A stretch of 64,000 nucleotides of DNA, from contig JAKCOZ010000660.1 in assembly GCA_022605955.1 (NCBI GenBank), positions 34,959 to 98,958 of the forward strand, given 5' to 3'. Position 1 is the first letter of the stretch; every line of letters begins with the position of its first letter. The notes below the pieces were generated by a model that was not told where the DNA came from, made no database searches, and saw only the letters and a list, made by a program, of their open reading frames with translations. Below, in pieces: positions 1-12,269 of the stretch. A program made the position numbers and the translations under genes. The DNA is from Rallus limicola (Eukaryota; Chordata; Aves; Gruiformes; Rallidae).

Positions 1-3000
1 CCCTTCCCTTTCGGACCCGCAGGTGTAAAGGAACAACCACGTCCCCTCTGCTCCCCACGCTGCCTCCACCACAGGATCCCAGAACACTTTAGGAGTGAGC
101 TCAGGAACTGAGGCACAACAGCACCCAGGTGAAATCAGTGGCTAGGTGCAGAAATACAGAGGCTGTGAGAAAGGAAGCCTAGCATCACCCGATGAAGATG
201 TCAGGACTGGCGCCTCTGGGCCCAAACCCTTCAGTCTGGCCCTGAACCACCTGGTTTTTCCCTTTTCCCCTTCTCCTTGGAGCTCTGACACACTTAGTCT
301 CTCCCTCACTTGGTAGCAGTTGCCAAAATCATCCCGGAGTTTAACGATGACAAGCCAGAGATGGGAAGGGAGCAGAGCTGCCGAGCGGGCACACTGCTGT
401 CCCCCTTCAAGGCATTTCTGACCTAATTACCTTGAACTTTATTTGCTCAGAAGCCCTCACAAAGCCTCCAGTTTGCAGCAGTTTCCTGATCAGCTCCAGG
501 GTCAGGCTAACTCCTACAGCCACCCCACTCAGAGAAGCCACACAAGGATTCCCAAATCACCCAAGCTTTGAAGTGGAATCTCCAACCCACCATCCCACCT
601 CCTGGGCTCTCAGTGTCTCTCCGCTGCCTGAGAGAGGCCTTTCAAAGCTTCCCCAAAGACATCCTTTGAAGATCCTGCCCCATCTCTCCACACCATCAAG
701 ACAGCGGGTTCTTCCTTGCAGACCCTTCCACCTCCAATCTCTCCCCAGGCTCCAAGGAAGGGCAGAAACTCCCCGTGCTGGAAACTTGGACAGCCCAAAC
801 CCATTCAGGAGATGGCCTCATCCTCCTGGGCCAAGGAAGCACTTTACCCCACAGCTTACTCCAAAAGGAGCCTGCCATCCTACCGAAGCTGGAGTGGAAG
901 AAAGGGCAGCGAGTATCACAATCGTTACACTACCCGCAGCGACCTTCAGTCCTGCTACTCAGTGTGGTCCCAGGTAACGAGCGCCAACACCTTCCTCAGC
1001 TTCACAGACCCTCTGCAGCCCAGGGGGCTCTGGCTCTCAGCAGTCTGCAGCTCCCACAAACACCAGAGCTCGCGCTCAGAGGAAATCCAGGCACTGCAAT
1101 CAAGCTTTCCTCCCCAAATCATCACCCTCAGCTGGAGGGGGGATGGAACTGGGATGGCAAGCGCCCAGCTCCAGTACCCTACAGCCCAGGGACACCCACC
1201 CTGATGCCATGGATGGCTGACTTGTCCTAAAAGCACCAACCCACCGCGAGGCCACACCGTAGCCTTCCCCTTGGGCAGGGTACCTAAGGAAAGGAATCTC
1301 TGAAACGAACCTTCTCTTCCGCTGATCCTTCTCCTCCTGCGTGACAAAAGCCTTCCACTGGAAGTGGGCTATGATGGCACTGCGGTTGTGGATGACCACG
1401 GATCTGCGGCTTGACAGCGTGAGGTAGGTGTTCTCAAAGGTCACAGACATCTTGTCTAGCCCAATATTGACATCTGCAGCCGCTCCATAAAGCTTTGTGT
1501 TAATCTTTTCACCTGGAAGAAGGCAAAGCAAAGGGGAGTCTTGAGTCCTCTCACTTGCCCATGGAAGTACCAGGAACACGGCGAGCCTCGGGTCACTGAA
1601 GAAAGGGGTACAGCTTTTATTACACCTCATTCCCAGGGGAGTCCCACCTCAGCCACAGCTCGCTCAGAGGCTCCTCCAGGCCCACCACCAGTGTCAAGTC
1701 TCTCCCAATCCCTCACTGATCCCCCAAAGATGCCTGGCGGGTGCAGGCCAAATGACTCTTATTCCTGACAGCAATAAAAGCATCTCACTGCATCGAGCCT
1801 GGCAGCCACGCACAGGCTCCAGGGGCTTTGCTAATTACTGAAGTTTCCTGTGCTGACAAAGAGACCCCAAGGGATGCAGTGACCTGGGCGGGGGGAAACC
1901 CTGTACAGAGGAATTTGAGTGCAGCACAACACATCTCCCAGACTAGAAACATGCTGGAGCACCTTGCTGCAAGGTCCAGTGGGCACAGAAAGCCCCACTC
2001 CCAGGCAAGCACAGCATCAGGTCCCAGCTCTTGACACCCACCCATTTATTTAAAGATAACCTCAGGGCAGGAAGGAGATCCTGGGTTCACCTCCCCAGGG
2101 AGCTGCACGTGTCCCAGGGATGCTGCCTGTCTCCGAGCCAGCACCCAGCACCCATCCCTGCAAATCGCTTTTGCACGTCTTACCCATGGAGGAACCAGGT
2201 GCTTCCAGATTTTCCAAGCAAGCCACGAAGAGCCAGACAGAAGAGTTTTAACATCCCACCTTCTCCTTGAGTTTCCCCCCCTCTACTTGTTTTTCAAGCG
2301 ACTTATAAAGCTGACGGCGCTTCGGTGGCATCTCTTTCCCTCGTAAAAAATTTCTACCTCTCTCCCTGCCAAATCCCAGGAGCCCCCATGTCCTGGCTGC
2401 TTTAGTCCTGGTGTTGTCAAGAGTGGGATTTAGAGGGTGGCATAGAAAAAGGGGCTGCAGCAAGACCACGGGGAAGCAGCGTATGGGGCAGAGGGGTGTA
2501 AGAGACCGTGGGCATGGGACAATGTCCATAGAGACACACCCTCCCCACCCCCAGTTACGCTTACAGGACCAAATACAGCACTGGTTTGGAATGGAGCTTC
2601 ACACGCGCGTACGCACGCTGGCACAGAGATTCAAGGTTCATCCTTCCTCCACCCAGCAGCTCCCAGGAAAACAGATTCCCAAAGCATCCTCCTTCCTGTT
2701 CAGGGGGATGCACGCTAACAACCCCTGAGCACCAGCCATTTTTCGCTGTTCTTGGAGGGAAAGCTGTGGCTATCACCCAGTGAGGGAATTGGAGTGCTTG
2801 GGACAACAGGGAATGATGCCAGATGACTGTCACAGGGGGTGTGGGGTGGTGGCCACCGTGCTGACAGCAGGGAACATCCAGGGATGGACCAGGACATCGG
2901 ACAGACAAAATAAGAACAGACTCAGCCTTTGCCCTTCTAAGCACCAAAATACACAGAGGTTTTGAAACAAAAGGGTTTAGAAATAGTTTGGAAACAAAGT

Positions 3001-6000
3001 TCAGCCTTGTTCTGCTTTGAAGGACGCAGACCTGTGTACAGGACACTCACCCGTGTCATAGTGAACGAGCAGGGAACCGGAATGATCCCCAGTCTCCAGC
3101 GGGTGGAAGTCCACTGTTACTTGTGTGGCGTCACCGATGCCGAGTGTCCCGACGGAGCGATCGACAGAGAAGGGGCTGCAACAGACACACACACGCATCA
3201 GGACTGTGGGGGGAGATCTGGGGGCTCTTTTGCAGTCTAGTTCCTGGAGCGAGGAGCAAACAAGCGGCCGGCAGCAGCAGCCCAGAACACAGGGGGTCAG
3301 AAACACGGCTGGAGACCCTCACGTGGGAAGGGATCTGGCTCTCGGAAGACCCGAGGGTACGAAATTACTTCCTCCCCCCCATATGCTGCAGCCAGGCTCC
3401 AGTCTGTACCATACCCTCAGAGAATGGGTTTTGAAGAGCCCAGAGCAGCTAAGAGGTGTTTGCATGCACAGCTTGACCCTGATGTCCCCAGGAATCAGTC
3501 TTTTCCTGCCACCTATAAACCTCACCGTGAGACACACACTATCCCCCTTCTCCTCCTCTCGCACACGTGCCTGTACATGTCTTGCAGCTTTGCGTGGCTG
3601 GGGTCTGGTGGAGAAGGGGGGCTGCAGGGGTGGCTTCTGCAAGGAGCAGCCACAAGCTCTCTGCAGGCCCCACAGAGCAAACACCAGCCAGCTCAAGGCC
3701 GGAGTCACTGTTGACCAAGGCCAAGCCCATCAGCGATAGTCACAGCGCCTCCGAGAACCTCATGAGGAGAAAAAACCCGCAAGCAGCCGCTTTTTGCCCC
3801 CAGAGACGGGAGTGAGAAAACGTGAGGAACTGTGCACACACCAAGGGCACGGAAGAAGAAGCAAGGGGGGATGATGAGGTGTTTCAGGCACCAGAGAGAA
3901 AGATTCCCCTGCAGCCTGTGGAGAAGACCATGGCTGTCCCCCTGCAGCCCATGGATGGCAGGGAGCAGAGATCCCATCTATAGCTGTGGAGGACACCACG
4001 CTGGATTGGGTGGGAACACCTAAAGGACACTGGGACTCTGTGGGAGGCTCGTGTCAGAGCAAGTGAAACTTGCTGCTCTAGAGCTCCACAAGGAAAACTC
4101 CCCCACACACATTATGTTGGGCAAATGAAATGAGGTCCCTTACCTCTGAGTGCTGATGGAGTAGCGGGCCTCCCGGTTACCAATGTTGCGAACCAGCAGA
4201 GTCTTCTGGGTGCTGCACTTGACCGGACAGGTGGAGAAGTCCAGCTTGTCAGGGAGGTCCAGGATCGCTCGGGCACCAATAGCTCGGATCGGCACAACGA
4301 ACTGTTCCCTGTCTGTGACACAGGTGATCTGGTGGGAGTAATCCTGAGGGGAAGGAACAAATCACGGTACCTTCAGTCCCTGGCGGAAGGAAATACGCTG
4401 CTTCCCACCACTAACAGGAGCTGTTGATAACAGAACAGCACTTCTTTCTGTAAGGACCTTTCCTTTTCTGTAAGGACCCATGCTCCAGCAGCATGACTGG
4501 GACAGGTTGGTACCCTGCAGAGAGGAAACCGCCCCACCGATCCAGCTGCCTCCACAGCCAGCTGCCAGAACCAGATCAAGTCACCTGATATCTTGATGCC
4601 GAGGCACCGGAACAGAGTATTCCCACGGAAGGGACTGCAGCAGAGACAAGGACCTGCTTCCATCACCGCTCCGCACCCGGCTGTGCCGCGGCACTAACTC
4701 CATCCCAGTGACCCCGCTGAAGCTTGGTGGGGGATGCTCAGGTACAGTTTTGGATGGACTTTGCCACCAGCCATTGGTGAAATCACAGAATCACACGGTT
4801 GGAAAAGACCTTTAAGATCATCCAGTCCAACTCTTCCTGTCCTGTGCTAAACCATATCCCTAAGTACCTGATCTGCCCTTTCTTTAAACACACCCAGGGG
4901 TGGTGACTCCACCCCCTCCCTGGGCAGCCTGTCCCAGGCCCTCACAACTCCTTACCCAGAGGATTGCTTTAACATCAGGGGAGGCAGGTATTTCCCACCC
5001 CTTCCCACAGCATCCCAAGGACAAGGCTGGGGACACCCACCCTCCAAAAGCTGATCCACCTCCCCAGCCCAGAAAAAAGAAACTTCCAACAATTGGAGGG
5101 ATTTGAGGGAAATCAAAGGAAAGCATTTTCAAGTCATTGTCGTTGCTGAGGAGCGAGGGGATCTGCAGGGAAGAGCCTGAGGAATAAACCCCCCCAGAAG
5201 CACACACAGGCAGCCTTCCCCGACAAGGGGCACTGGGACAGCAGTGATCAGGGATGGGGACTTCAGAGAAACCCAGACTGGTTTTGGTTGGAAGGGCCCT
5301 CAGAGCACCCTCAGTGCTCCCTGCCAGGGGCAGGGACCGCCTCCACCAGCCCAGGTTGCCCCAAGCCCCATCCAACCCAGCCTTGAACCCTGCCAGCGAT
5401 CCAGAGGCAGCCCCAGCTTCTCTGGGCACCCTGTGCCAGGGCCTCCCCTGCCCCGGGAAGGATTTCTGCCTCCTGGCCCCTCTCCAGCTGCCCTCCTGCA
5501 GCTGAAGGCCGTTCCTCTGGGCCTGGGCCTCCCTGCCCTGGACACCAGCCCCTCTCCAGCTCTCCTGGAACCGCTTGAGGCACTGGAAGGGGCTCTAAAA
5601 CTTCTCTGGATACGGAGAGGCAAGGCTAAAGGAACACAGATTTGGCTTCAGAGACAACCATGACCTTGAGAAAGCTGCCACCCGCTGAGCCCCCTGCTCC
5701 CGGCACATCACTTCCCATGCAAAGCTCGGCTCAGCAAAGCTCCCAACCTAAGGGGATGGCTGGGACCAGTTTACAGCCTCGTACTTCACAACCACAAACC
5801 CTCAGACTGGTGCAAACCAGCTCCGGCCTTCCCAGCATCACCACCGGCCTTCCAGCGCCCACCCTCTGACATCCAGGCCACCGCTGTAGAACTCATCCCA
5901 AATACTTCACCCCGGGCTCCTTTTGCACAGGACCATTCGCCCTTCTGCCCCTTTCCCAGCCCTCCAGAGTCACCGTAAAGGTCTCTCTGCAACAGCTTCT

Positions 6001-9000
6001 CTGTGCTACAAAGCATCTGGCTGGGCTGGACTGGATTTTCAAGCAGTTCGTTTCCGTCACGCAATAACCCGCCGGCCTGTCACATCCCATATTAATCAAT
6101 GAGCATTAATTCAGCCTCCACTGAGCATCGGGAATGAAGCCTGCAATGTTTGCTTCCCAGTTCCACACTGGTTTCCAATTAGGCACAGGCTGTCAGACCA
6201 GGATGCGGAGGACCCGCGGGTGGCACGGGAACACCCACACTGTACAGCCAGAGCCAGAAACCACAACCATGTCAATCACAAGCAGCAATTTCCGACTCAT
6301 TGGAAACGCTGCCCAGCAGAAAAATTAGCATGGCATATTTATGCAGCGAGTGCCAATAAACAGAGAGACATGGCAGCTGTTGACTTCCTCTCTGACCAGC
6401 CAGGCACGTTCCCAAACAAATGAGGGACAACAGGAGACTGCTCATTTCTCATGAAAGGGCTCCGTGGCACACGGCATCTCAGCCGCCACCACCACCTCAC
6501 CCGCTCCGGGTATTTAGGACCAGGTCGCAGTTTTGCTCCCAGCAATCAGGAATTACTTGGCTCAAGTCAGACTTTCTCCAGGGAAGACCAAAAGCAAGAG
6601 AATTAGGTAAGCCAAGTCTGCACCAGGAGCCCTCTCTGATCCTGACAGCGGGTCAGAGAACGCACCCGCATCCCGACCTGCTGGGTTATCCACGATGCCC
6701 TGTGGATCACAAGCAGCAGAGAGGCAGACCAGTAGACTCTTTCGTCCCTGGAGCCAACAGATGTTTGAACATCCCAACACTGAAGGATAAAAACAGTCTG
6801 AAATGCCTAACAGCCTCCAGCTTAAGACCTTCCCCATGGGAAAAAGCACTTCCCCCAGTTCTAGATCCAGCATAACCCTGTGAAACCAACAGTTCCTCCA
6901 AACCCCCACCCCATGCCCTGTTCTGAACCCAGCCCTGTACCTTCCCCTGAAGGCACCAACCTCCTGGCACCTCCCCTCTCACCTTGTTCTCCTCAGGGGT
7001 GAAAAGGATGCGGTAAGTCGAAGCCAGTCCAGGTGCCACCTTGTGGGGCACACCCTGGGGCCCGATCAACTTGAAGTAAGGGGAGTTCTCCAGAGTGACC
7101 TTCACCAGCCGAGGAACCTGTGGGAAAGACATGAAACTGGGATCTTGGCACTCACGGAAACACAACAAGAGCAGCCTTGGCCATGCCCTGCTGACATCCT
7201 TCCTAAACCACCTTTCCAAAGCACTTTGAGCTCCAAGGGCGCACAAGGCTGAGCCTGAGTCGCTCCAGGCCAGAGGGGGTAGGACAACACCCTGCTGTGA
7301 AGGGACCACAGTCCCAAGGAACCTGCCTGCACACATCCATGCTGTCACGTCTCTAGAGGGGAATGAATTATCTAGAGGAAAACCAGGATGTGTTATACTG
7401 GGGGAAGGAAGAAATTCACTTCTAACATACTGGGTTTGAGTGGGATGATCGTGCTGCGGTGCTACAGAGCCTCACGGGCAGACCAGCACGAGGAGACCAT
7501 GGACACTCTGGCCTTACTGGGAATAAAAGCAAACCTGAAGAGCCAGAGGGGGAACAGGAGGGCAGAGACACTCCCAGACACAAGAAGATGGCGGAGGGAA
7601 TTCAAAGGGAGCTGTGAAGAAGCAGAGAAGCAGCACCATACTCTACAAGGAAAGGCTGATGCAGAAGATGAGAGCAGTCGACTTGCCAAAGTGTTGGAAA
7701 GTCAGATGACTCTCTTCGTTACAAAGCAGAACCTTTAGTCCCACCTTTCTTTTCCTGACCTTCCCCTGCTTCCAGGATACTCCCCATCACGAGACACCCT
7801 GGCACGTCCAACGCTCTCTCCCAAAGCCCTTACACACTGGGCTCCTTTCCTCCCTCCTGTCTCTCCCCACCAGCCTAATCTTGGCACACGCCTCCTTCAA
7901 GCACACGTGTCCCCTGCTGAAATCCCAAAGGTCTCAGGGTGCCTCTTTACAGCAGAACAACACTCCTGACACTTCTCCACTTTTCCCTTCCCAACTTCCT
8001 GGGGAAATCACCCCCTGGTCCCACGTTGGCCTTTGTATTCGAGGAAAGGCAGAGACCTTCAGGAGCACCCAACTCTGGATGCGCTGGGGCTCTGCAAAGG
8101 GAAAGCAGAGCACCCCATCGGAACCGAATTAAGCTTCGCAGGAGCCTCAAGCAGCACCTAAAGGCCGCCCACTGCTTCTGCTAAGCCAGTGGCTTTCCAC
8201 TGCTGTTTCAAAGCCCCTTTCCCGGAGTGCTAACGCTGCTAAGTGTAACTTACTCAGGCATCAGGCAGAGAAGGCTCAGCCCCTGCACTCTGACAGCAAG
8301 CTGCACAGAGGCAGCAAAGCAGGCTGCAAGAGCTGGAGATGCCCAGCCAGAAACCAAGGGTAACCAAGGACCCACCAGGACATTGTCCACCCTGAGGTCT
8401 GTAAGGTAAGGACTGTACAGCCCTCAGTCCGGAGCTCCCAAGAGGAAGGATGCTGACTAGGAAAGCTCCTTTGGGTCAGGTCCCACCAGACTCTGGGCAG
8501 GAATGGGAAGGTTTCCACCAGCTTGTAAAATTAAGGCGGTAAGACATCTGATTCTGGGTGTGCTGCCTCACCCGCTATGCTGTACACCACAGGAATCACA
8601 CTGGTGTCTTCTGGCACAGCCCTAAAGCTCCGTGTCCCAGCGCTCACCTTGTCATTGTTCCTCAGAGCCAGAGACACTCTGTGGACCTTGTGGGGGACGC
8701 AGCTCTTAAATACCACCTCTGATGGGAAAGGCTGAATCAAGCTCTGGTCCGTGTCCACTGTTGAGAACTGGAGATGAAAGAGAGCAGAGAGAGGTTCAGG
8801 GGCTGGGACAAAGATTCACAGATGAGTGCCCCATACTGAGCAGGCTCAAGCTAAGAAGCTCATTTAGGTGTTTCTCCAGGGTTCCTTCTCTAAAACGCAA
8901 GGCAGCGCTGATCTCCAGCAGAACCCTGTGGCTAGTGTGGTCACACAGCTCCAGAGCACGCCCTGCGAGAGCCACCAGCATGCCCAGAGCAAGGGAAACC

Positions 9001-11113
9001 TGAGCATTTCCACGAGATGCCACAGGGAAACTATTCTGGGATGATCTTTACTCCATGGCCTGTCTGGGCAGTGTCATACCGAGCAGTCCTGCCCAAGGGG
9101 CAGCTTTAAGCACCCATCTAAGCAAGTGTTACTCCAGATAAAACACATCCATCCCGCTCTGCCCAGGGCGACTTCCCTGGCAAGACCCTGCAGCCTGCAA
9201 CCCTCACACCCTTCTGAAGGCTTCACGCTCCTCCTGCCAAGCCCAAGCATTAACAAATCGGCTTCATTAAGCCCTGAGCAGGTACCACAGGGCCTACAGC
9301 CTTCAAAGGTTGACTCTGCCACCGCTGAGGGTGTCACAGCCCTGAGGGTTTGCTGTGACTACACCAAAGCAAGGAAGAAGGAAGCTAGTTTAGAGGGAGG
9401 ATGGAAAATGGCAAGCTTGTGCCCTTGTGTCCCACCCCAACCTTCCCCCAGTACCATCCCTTTGGTGATAGCAACCCAACTCCAGCAGAACTTGGTCAGG
9501 GGTTATTGATACTGGCTTAGCACCGATCAGGACTTCAGCATCTTCCCAGGGGGAAAAAAGATGGTTTCCCTTTCCCCCAGCAGAAGGAACTTCACCAGCA
9601 GCAGCAGTTTGAAAGGACAGCAGGACCTTGTCACTGAGGGATTCAGAGAAGCTGGAGGCAAGTCTGCCACCAGCACACACCCTCTTCATATGGCACATCA
9701 AACGGCAAGGAAAAGGGCAGGAAAAGGTCTACCTGATGACAGGAGCTTCCACTCTGGTCTAGAGGCGGGAGAAAATGGGGCCGCCTCATCTCTCGTGTGC
9801 TGGTCAGTCTCTGCGCCATGGTCAGAGACTTCTTCTTCCAGAAGGCAGAGGGACTCCACTGAAACACAAAACACCAACAAGAGCTGCAGGAACACCTCTG
9901 TTCAGAAAGGCTTTTCTTCTTCAAGCAACATTTGTCACCCCAGCCACTAGGATAGTCCTGGAAGTCCCCAAAGCTCCCCGCTGAAATATTTAACATCAGC
10001 CAAGGAATGACGTAGAGCGGAACACACGCGCTCTGACCAAGCGGCTCTGTCCCCTGCGCTTCTCCTTCACCATCTGATGTGACACGTGTGAGGATTTCTG
10101 CTCTTCGGGCACTTGTTTCCCCTTTAGCTTTGCAGGATTCAGGCAGTGACCTTTGAAAGGAGTGGGGAGGAGTCACCAGAACCCCCCTAACTCCATCCTC
10201 GCACAATACTCACAACCAACCGGCGTGTGGAGATGGCACTGCCGGCTGAATCGGAGGAGAGCAGAAAAGCAGCGCTGTGCCAAGACTGAGGTGGAGCTGG
10301 CTGCATCCAAGCTTTAGTTATCTTTTTAATTAGCCCTTCTTTTCTCTCTGTTCTGGCCTCACAGCCCCCTCCACAGAAGCATGCAGAAATACCTCCTTGA
10401 CGAGGTTATTCCCAGTAAAGGGAGCCCTGGGCAGCAAAAGGCACGTTCATGGATGGGAAGGAGGAACTGCCCCAACTCCATGCCTGTCTGCAGGGCTGGA
10501 TCTGCACTCCACCCAGGATATGAGACAGAACTGGTTTGGACCCCATACTAGCTGGGACTGGACACGTCTCTCAAGTCTTCACACAGAGTCTGAGCAGCCC
10601 CACCATGTGCCCAGCTGCCGGGAGGGCAGGTATGGTCGGAGCAGCACCTGCAAGTATGCCTCCGTGACAGAAGATATTGCTGCCCTCACCAAGAGGATGG
10701 GTACAAGCACCCCAATGCTTCAGCTACTCCAGTGCACTGCCCAGGACATCCCGTTAACTGGCTTCCAGCAGCACATTCAGACAAGACTCTCGACTTTCAG
10801 CCCACAGTCCATCTCCCACTGCACCCTGATGGCCACCTCCAAAAGAAGCATAGCAGCTAAGAGACAGGGAGGTGGTGTGTACCTTCACAGTGTGGCTATA
10901 CAGGAGGGGCAGGCAGAGGAGGGACACGGGGAAGCTTTCCAGCTTTACCACAGCTCCTGTCTGGCCACAGCAGGTACTTACAGTTACACACTCCTCTGGC
11001 TTCTGGCCGATCTTTCCATGAGGAGGCGTTACCACTCTGCTCTGGAATCCACCAGACCTTCTGGAAAGCACATTGGGTCGATGAACACTGTTGCTAGCCA
11101 TGCTTCAGCTAAT
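1..11113 (-). CDS. HYDIN: HYDIN, 5' part of gene (partial; runs off left edge)
   Basis: Eight consecutive coding exons on the minus strand encode roughly 365 residues of the N-terminus of HYDIN, about 7 percent of a protein that is near 5,100 residues in mammals. HYDIN is a structural protein of the C2b projection of the ciliary central pair and is built from many ASH (ASPM-SPD-2-Hydin) MSP-like modules; loss gives hydrocephalus and immotile cilia. Motifs seen in order include PFPSEVVF, LRNNDK, VPRLVKV, ILFTPEENK, STQKTLLVRNIGN, GDHSGSLL and IHNRSAIIAHFQWK, all close to the mammalian protein. Exon phases agree at every junction (0,0,0,0,0,2,1) and no stop or frameshift is seen. Seven introns of about 0.35-2.6 kb are included. 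The next exon is not found and should lie beyond position 1. This looks like a functional gene copy, judged only on its start. Confidence 0.9.
1311..1512 (-). CDS. HYDIN: HYDIN exon H
   Basis: About 67 residues: GEKINTKLYGAAADVNIGLD, then LTLSSRRSVVIHNRSAIIAH and FQWKAFVTQEEKDQRK. This matches mammalian HYDIN at LYGAAIDMNIRLDK and IHNRSNIIAHFLWK. The exon enters in phase 1 and has acceptor CCAG at 1513. The end is uncertain: AG|GTTCGT at 1310 is a weak donor, and a second GT (TTAG|GTACCC) lies about 30 bases further down the transcript. No following exon is recognised between 1 and 1,300. Confidence 0.88.
3051..3175 (-). CDS. HYDIN: HYDIN exon G
   Basis: A 125-base exon, phase 2 in and phase 1 out, encodes PFSVDRSVGTLGIGDATQV followed by DFHPLETGDHSGSLLVHYDT. 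It is the second strand set of an ASH module and closely matches mammalian PFSIEPAIGTLNVGE. The acceptor is CTGTTGCAG and the donor GTGAGTG. Confidence 0.95.
3825..4010. mobile_element. ERVL-type LTR fragment in a HYDIN intron
   Basis: About 190 bases resemble the LTR family at 32.5, 47.4 and 51.4 kb: a run of TGCAGCCTGTGGAGAA-like phrases after a TGCACACACCAAGG-like start. It has the same orientation as the 47.4 kb fragment. No full ends are visible. Confidence 0.6.
4144..4343 (-). CDS. HYDIN: HYDIN exon F
   Basis: A 200-base exon, phase 0 in and phase 2 out, encodes about 67 residues. It reads DYSHQITCVTDREQFVVPI, then ILDLPDKLDFSTCPVK and STQKTLLVRNIGNREA, the end of the first and start of the second ASH module. 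The acceptor is CCCCTCAG and the donor AG|GTAAGG. Confidence 0.95.
4784..4965 (-). mobile_element. CR1 LINE 3' fragment
   Basis: AATCACAGAATCACACGG followed by TTGGAAAAGACCTTTAAGAT is the reverse complement of a CR1 3' end. It lies in the intron between HYDIN exons E and F. Confidence 0.9.
5270..5620 (-). mobile_element. CR1 LINE fragment, older
   Basis: TTTTGGTTGGAAGGGCCCTC followed by CCCCATCCAACCCAGCCTTG is diverged CR1 sequence in reverse orientation, in the same HYDIN intron. It lacks the terminal AGAATCATAGAAT-type repeat. Confidence 0.85.
6983..7117 (-). CDS. HYDIN: HYDIN exon E
   Basis: A 135-base exon, phase 0 at both ends, encodes 45 residues from VPRLVKVTLENSPYFKLI to YRILFTPEENK. 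The GHKVAPG-like element (here PHKVAPG) and ILFTPEENK are the conserved core of the first ASH module. The acceptor is TTTCCCACAG and the donor AAG|GTGAGA. Confidence 0.95.
8648..8767 (-). CDS. HYDIN: HYDIN exon D
   Basis: A 120-base exon, phase 0 at both ends, encodes 40 residues. It holds QPFPSEVVFKSCVPHKV and ends VSLALRNNDK, nearly collinear with mammalian HYDIN (QPFPSEIVFQNY, VPLVLRNNDK). This begins the first ASH-like module. The acceptor is CATCTCCAG, preferred over a closer CAACAG that would break the phase. The donor is AAG|GTGAGC. Confidence 0.93.
9733..9858 (-). CDS. HYDIN: HYDIN exon C
   Basis: A 126-base exon, phase 0 at both ends, encodes 42 residues starting WSPSAFWKKKSLTMAQRL and ending SSCHQ. 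It matches the mammalian segment TPSEFLKEMSLTTEQRLAQT and its continuation to SHQ. The acceptor is TTTGTGTTTCAG and the donor CAG|GTAGAC. Confidence 0.88.
10214..10285 (-). CDS. HYDIN: HYDIN exon B
   Basis: A 72-base exon with phase 0 at both ends encodes 24 residues including AAFLLSSDSAGSAISTRRLV. It aligns with the human N-terminal stretch GAFLLKQMAQNHLLKRRV. The acceptor is CTCCACCTCAG and the donor GTGAGT, both good. Similarity is modest but follows correctly in frame into exon C. Confidence 0.75.
10982..11113 (-). CDS. HYDIN: HYDIN exon A, first coding exon
   Basis: The start codon is at 11101-11099, with A at -3 and G at +4, a strong Kozak context. It opens a 40-codon reading frame beginning MASNSVHRPN and ending KPEECVT. 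The donor GTAAGT follows at once (10981-10976), phase 0. Twelve bases before the ATG an acceptor with a pyrimidine tract (CTCCTTCCAG) begins the exon at 11113. A non-coding first exon therefore probably lies upstream, most likely in the CpG-rich repeat array at 11.75-15.96 kb. The first 40 residues do not align with the human N-terminus I recall, so the start is assigned from frame, splice phase and Kozak context. An alternative in-frame ATG is at 10306-10304. Confidence 0.7.
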
Positions 11114-12269
11114 CTGGAAGGAGCAACGATGGCACTTTGAAAATCCAGGAAGAGCAGCTGACCCCACGCGTCTTTGAGCCCGACCTTATCACCTGGTCAC
11201 GGTTATTACACCAACCTCCAGCCCAGGGACCGCAGCTGCCCCGAGCATGAACAGGATCAGACCAGACCCCTTCCCGCTTCGTCAACCCAACGCCCGCCCG
11301 CCGTGCCAGCAGCTTTGCCGTGGCTCTAACTAACAGAGCACGGAGTTCAGCGCTCTGATGAACTACTAGAGTTTCTCAAGGCTCATTCGGTTGGTTTCAG
11401 CTACAGAAATGATCCAGCACATAGGACTCCTGCCAGGCATGAAGTTACCACAGCGCCCAAGAGCATTTCGCCTTGGAGAACGAGGGCCCTCATTTCCACT
11501 TATTAACACCCAAACTCCAGGCTCCCTACAGGCATTGGAGGCTGGCACAGCAGAAAGAAAAGCATGAAGCCATGAAAGGAACATCAGCAATGAGCTCAAA
11601 CATAAACACCACGTATGTGCAAGCAGGGCTGCTAAAGATTTGATCCTAAGAGCAGTTCTGCTCCAGCACCCCTACCCTACAAGGACTTGCCAGCCTTACA
11701 ACCAGCTCTCCATCTGCAGCACACACATCAGTGTGCCATGGTTGTGCCGTGACACAAGCATTTGCTCCTCTACCCTTTAACCGCACTCCCAAGCAGGAAC
11801 ACATGGCACCACCAGCATCCCTAAAAGCCACCCTCTCTCCCTTTCTCAACCACACCCTGGCTTCTATGGCATCCATTCACACTGCACAGCTACGCTATGG
11901 CCACATCCTGACCACTGCTGTCACCCACAGAGCTCTGGTATCAGCCACATCACCCAAAATGCTCCCGCAAACCCCAATCCCAGTCAAACTCTTCTAATCT
12001 CAACCTTCAAAACCTTCTCAACAAGAGTTCCGCGCATCCCTGCCCACTTCTCACAAAGAGGTTTGAAGCTCTGGCAAAACAAACAGCAGTGGAATTTTAA
12101 AGAGGCCAAACGGGAGGCAGCAAACAGCCAACAGCAGGAGCATCACCCCCAGCAGGAGGGCAGGACCAGCAGCCTCCAACCCCTCCAAACCTGCCCCAGG
12201 GCCTGGATGCGGACACAGCTGCATCCCATGGGGGTGCAGACCCTGGGCTGGGAAGTCTGCTCTGATGGG

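Noticed and set aside
432..1230. Plus-strand frames 432-977 and 716-1204
   Set aside because: They overlap each other in different frames, have no domain, and lie in a HYDIN intron on the opposite strand.
7388..7738. 116-codon plus-strand frame
   Set aside because: In a HYDIN intron on the opposite strand, no similarity to anything I know; likely chance.
8756..8758. Closer acceptor (CAACAG) for HYDIN exon D
   Set aside because: It would put the exon out of phase; the CATCTCCAG acceptor at 8768 keeps the frame and recovers conserved residues.
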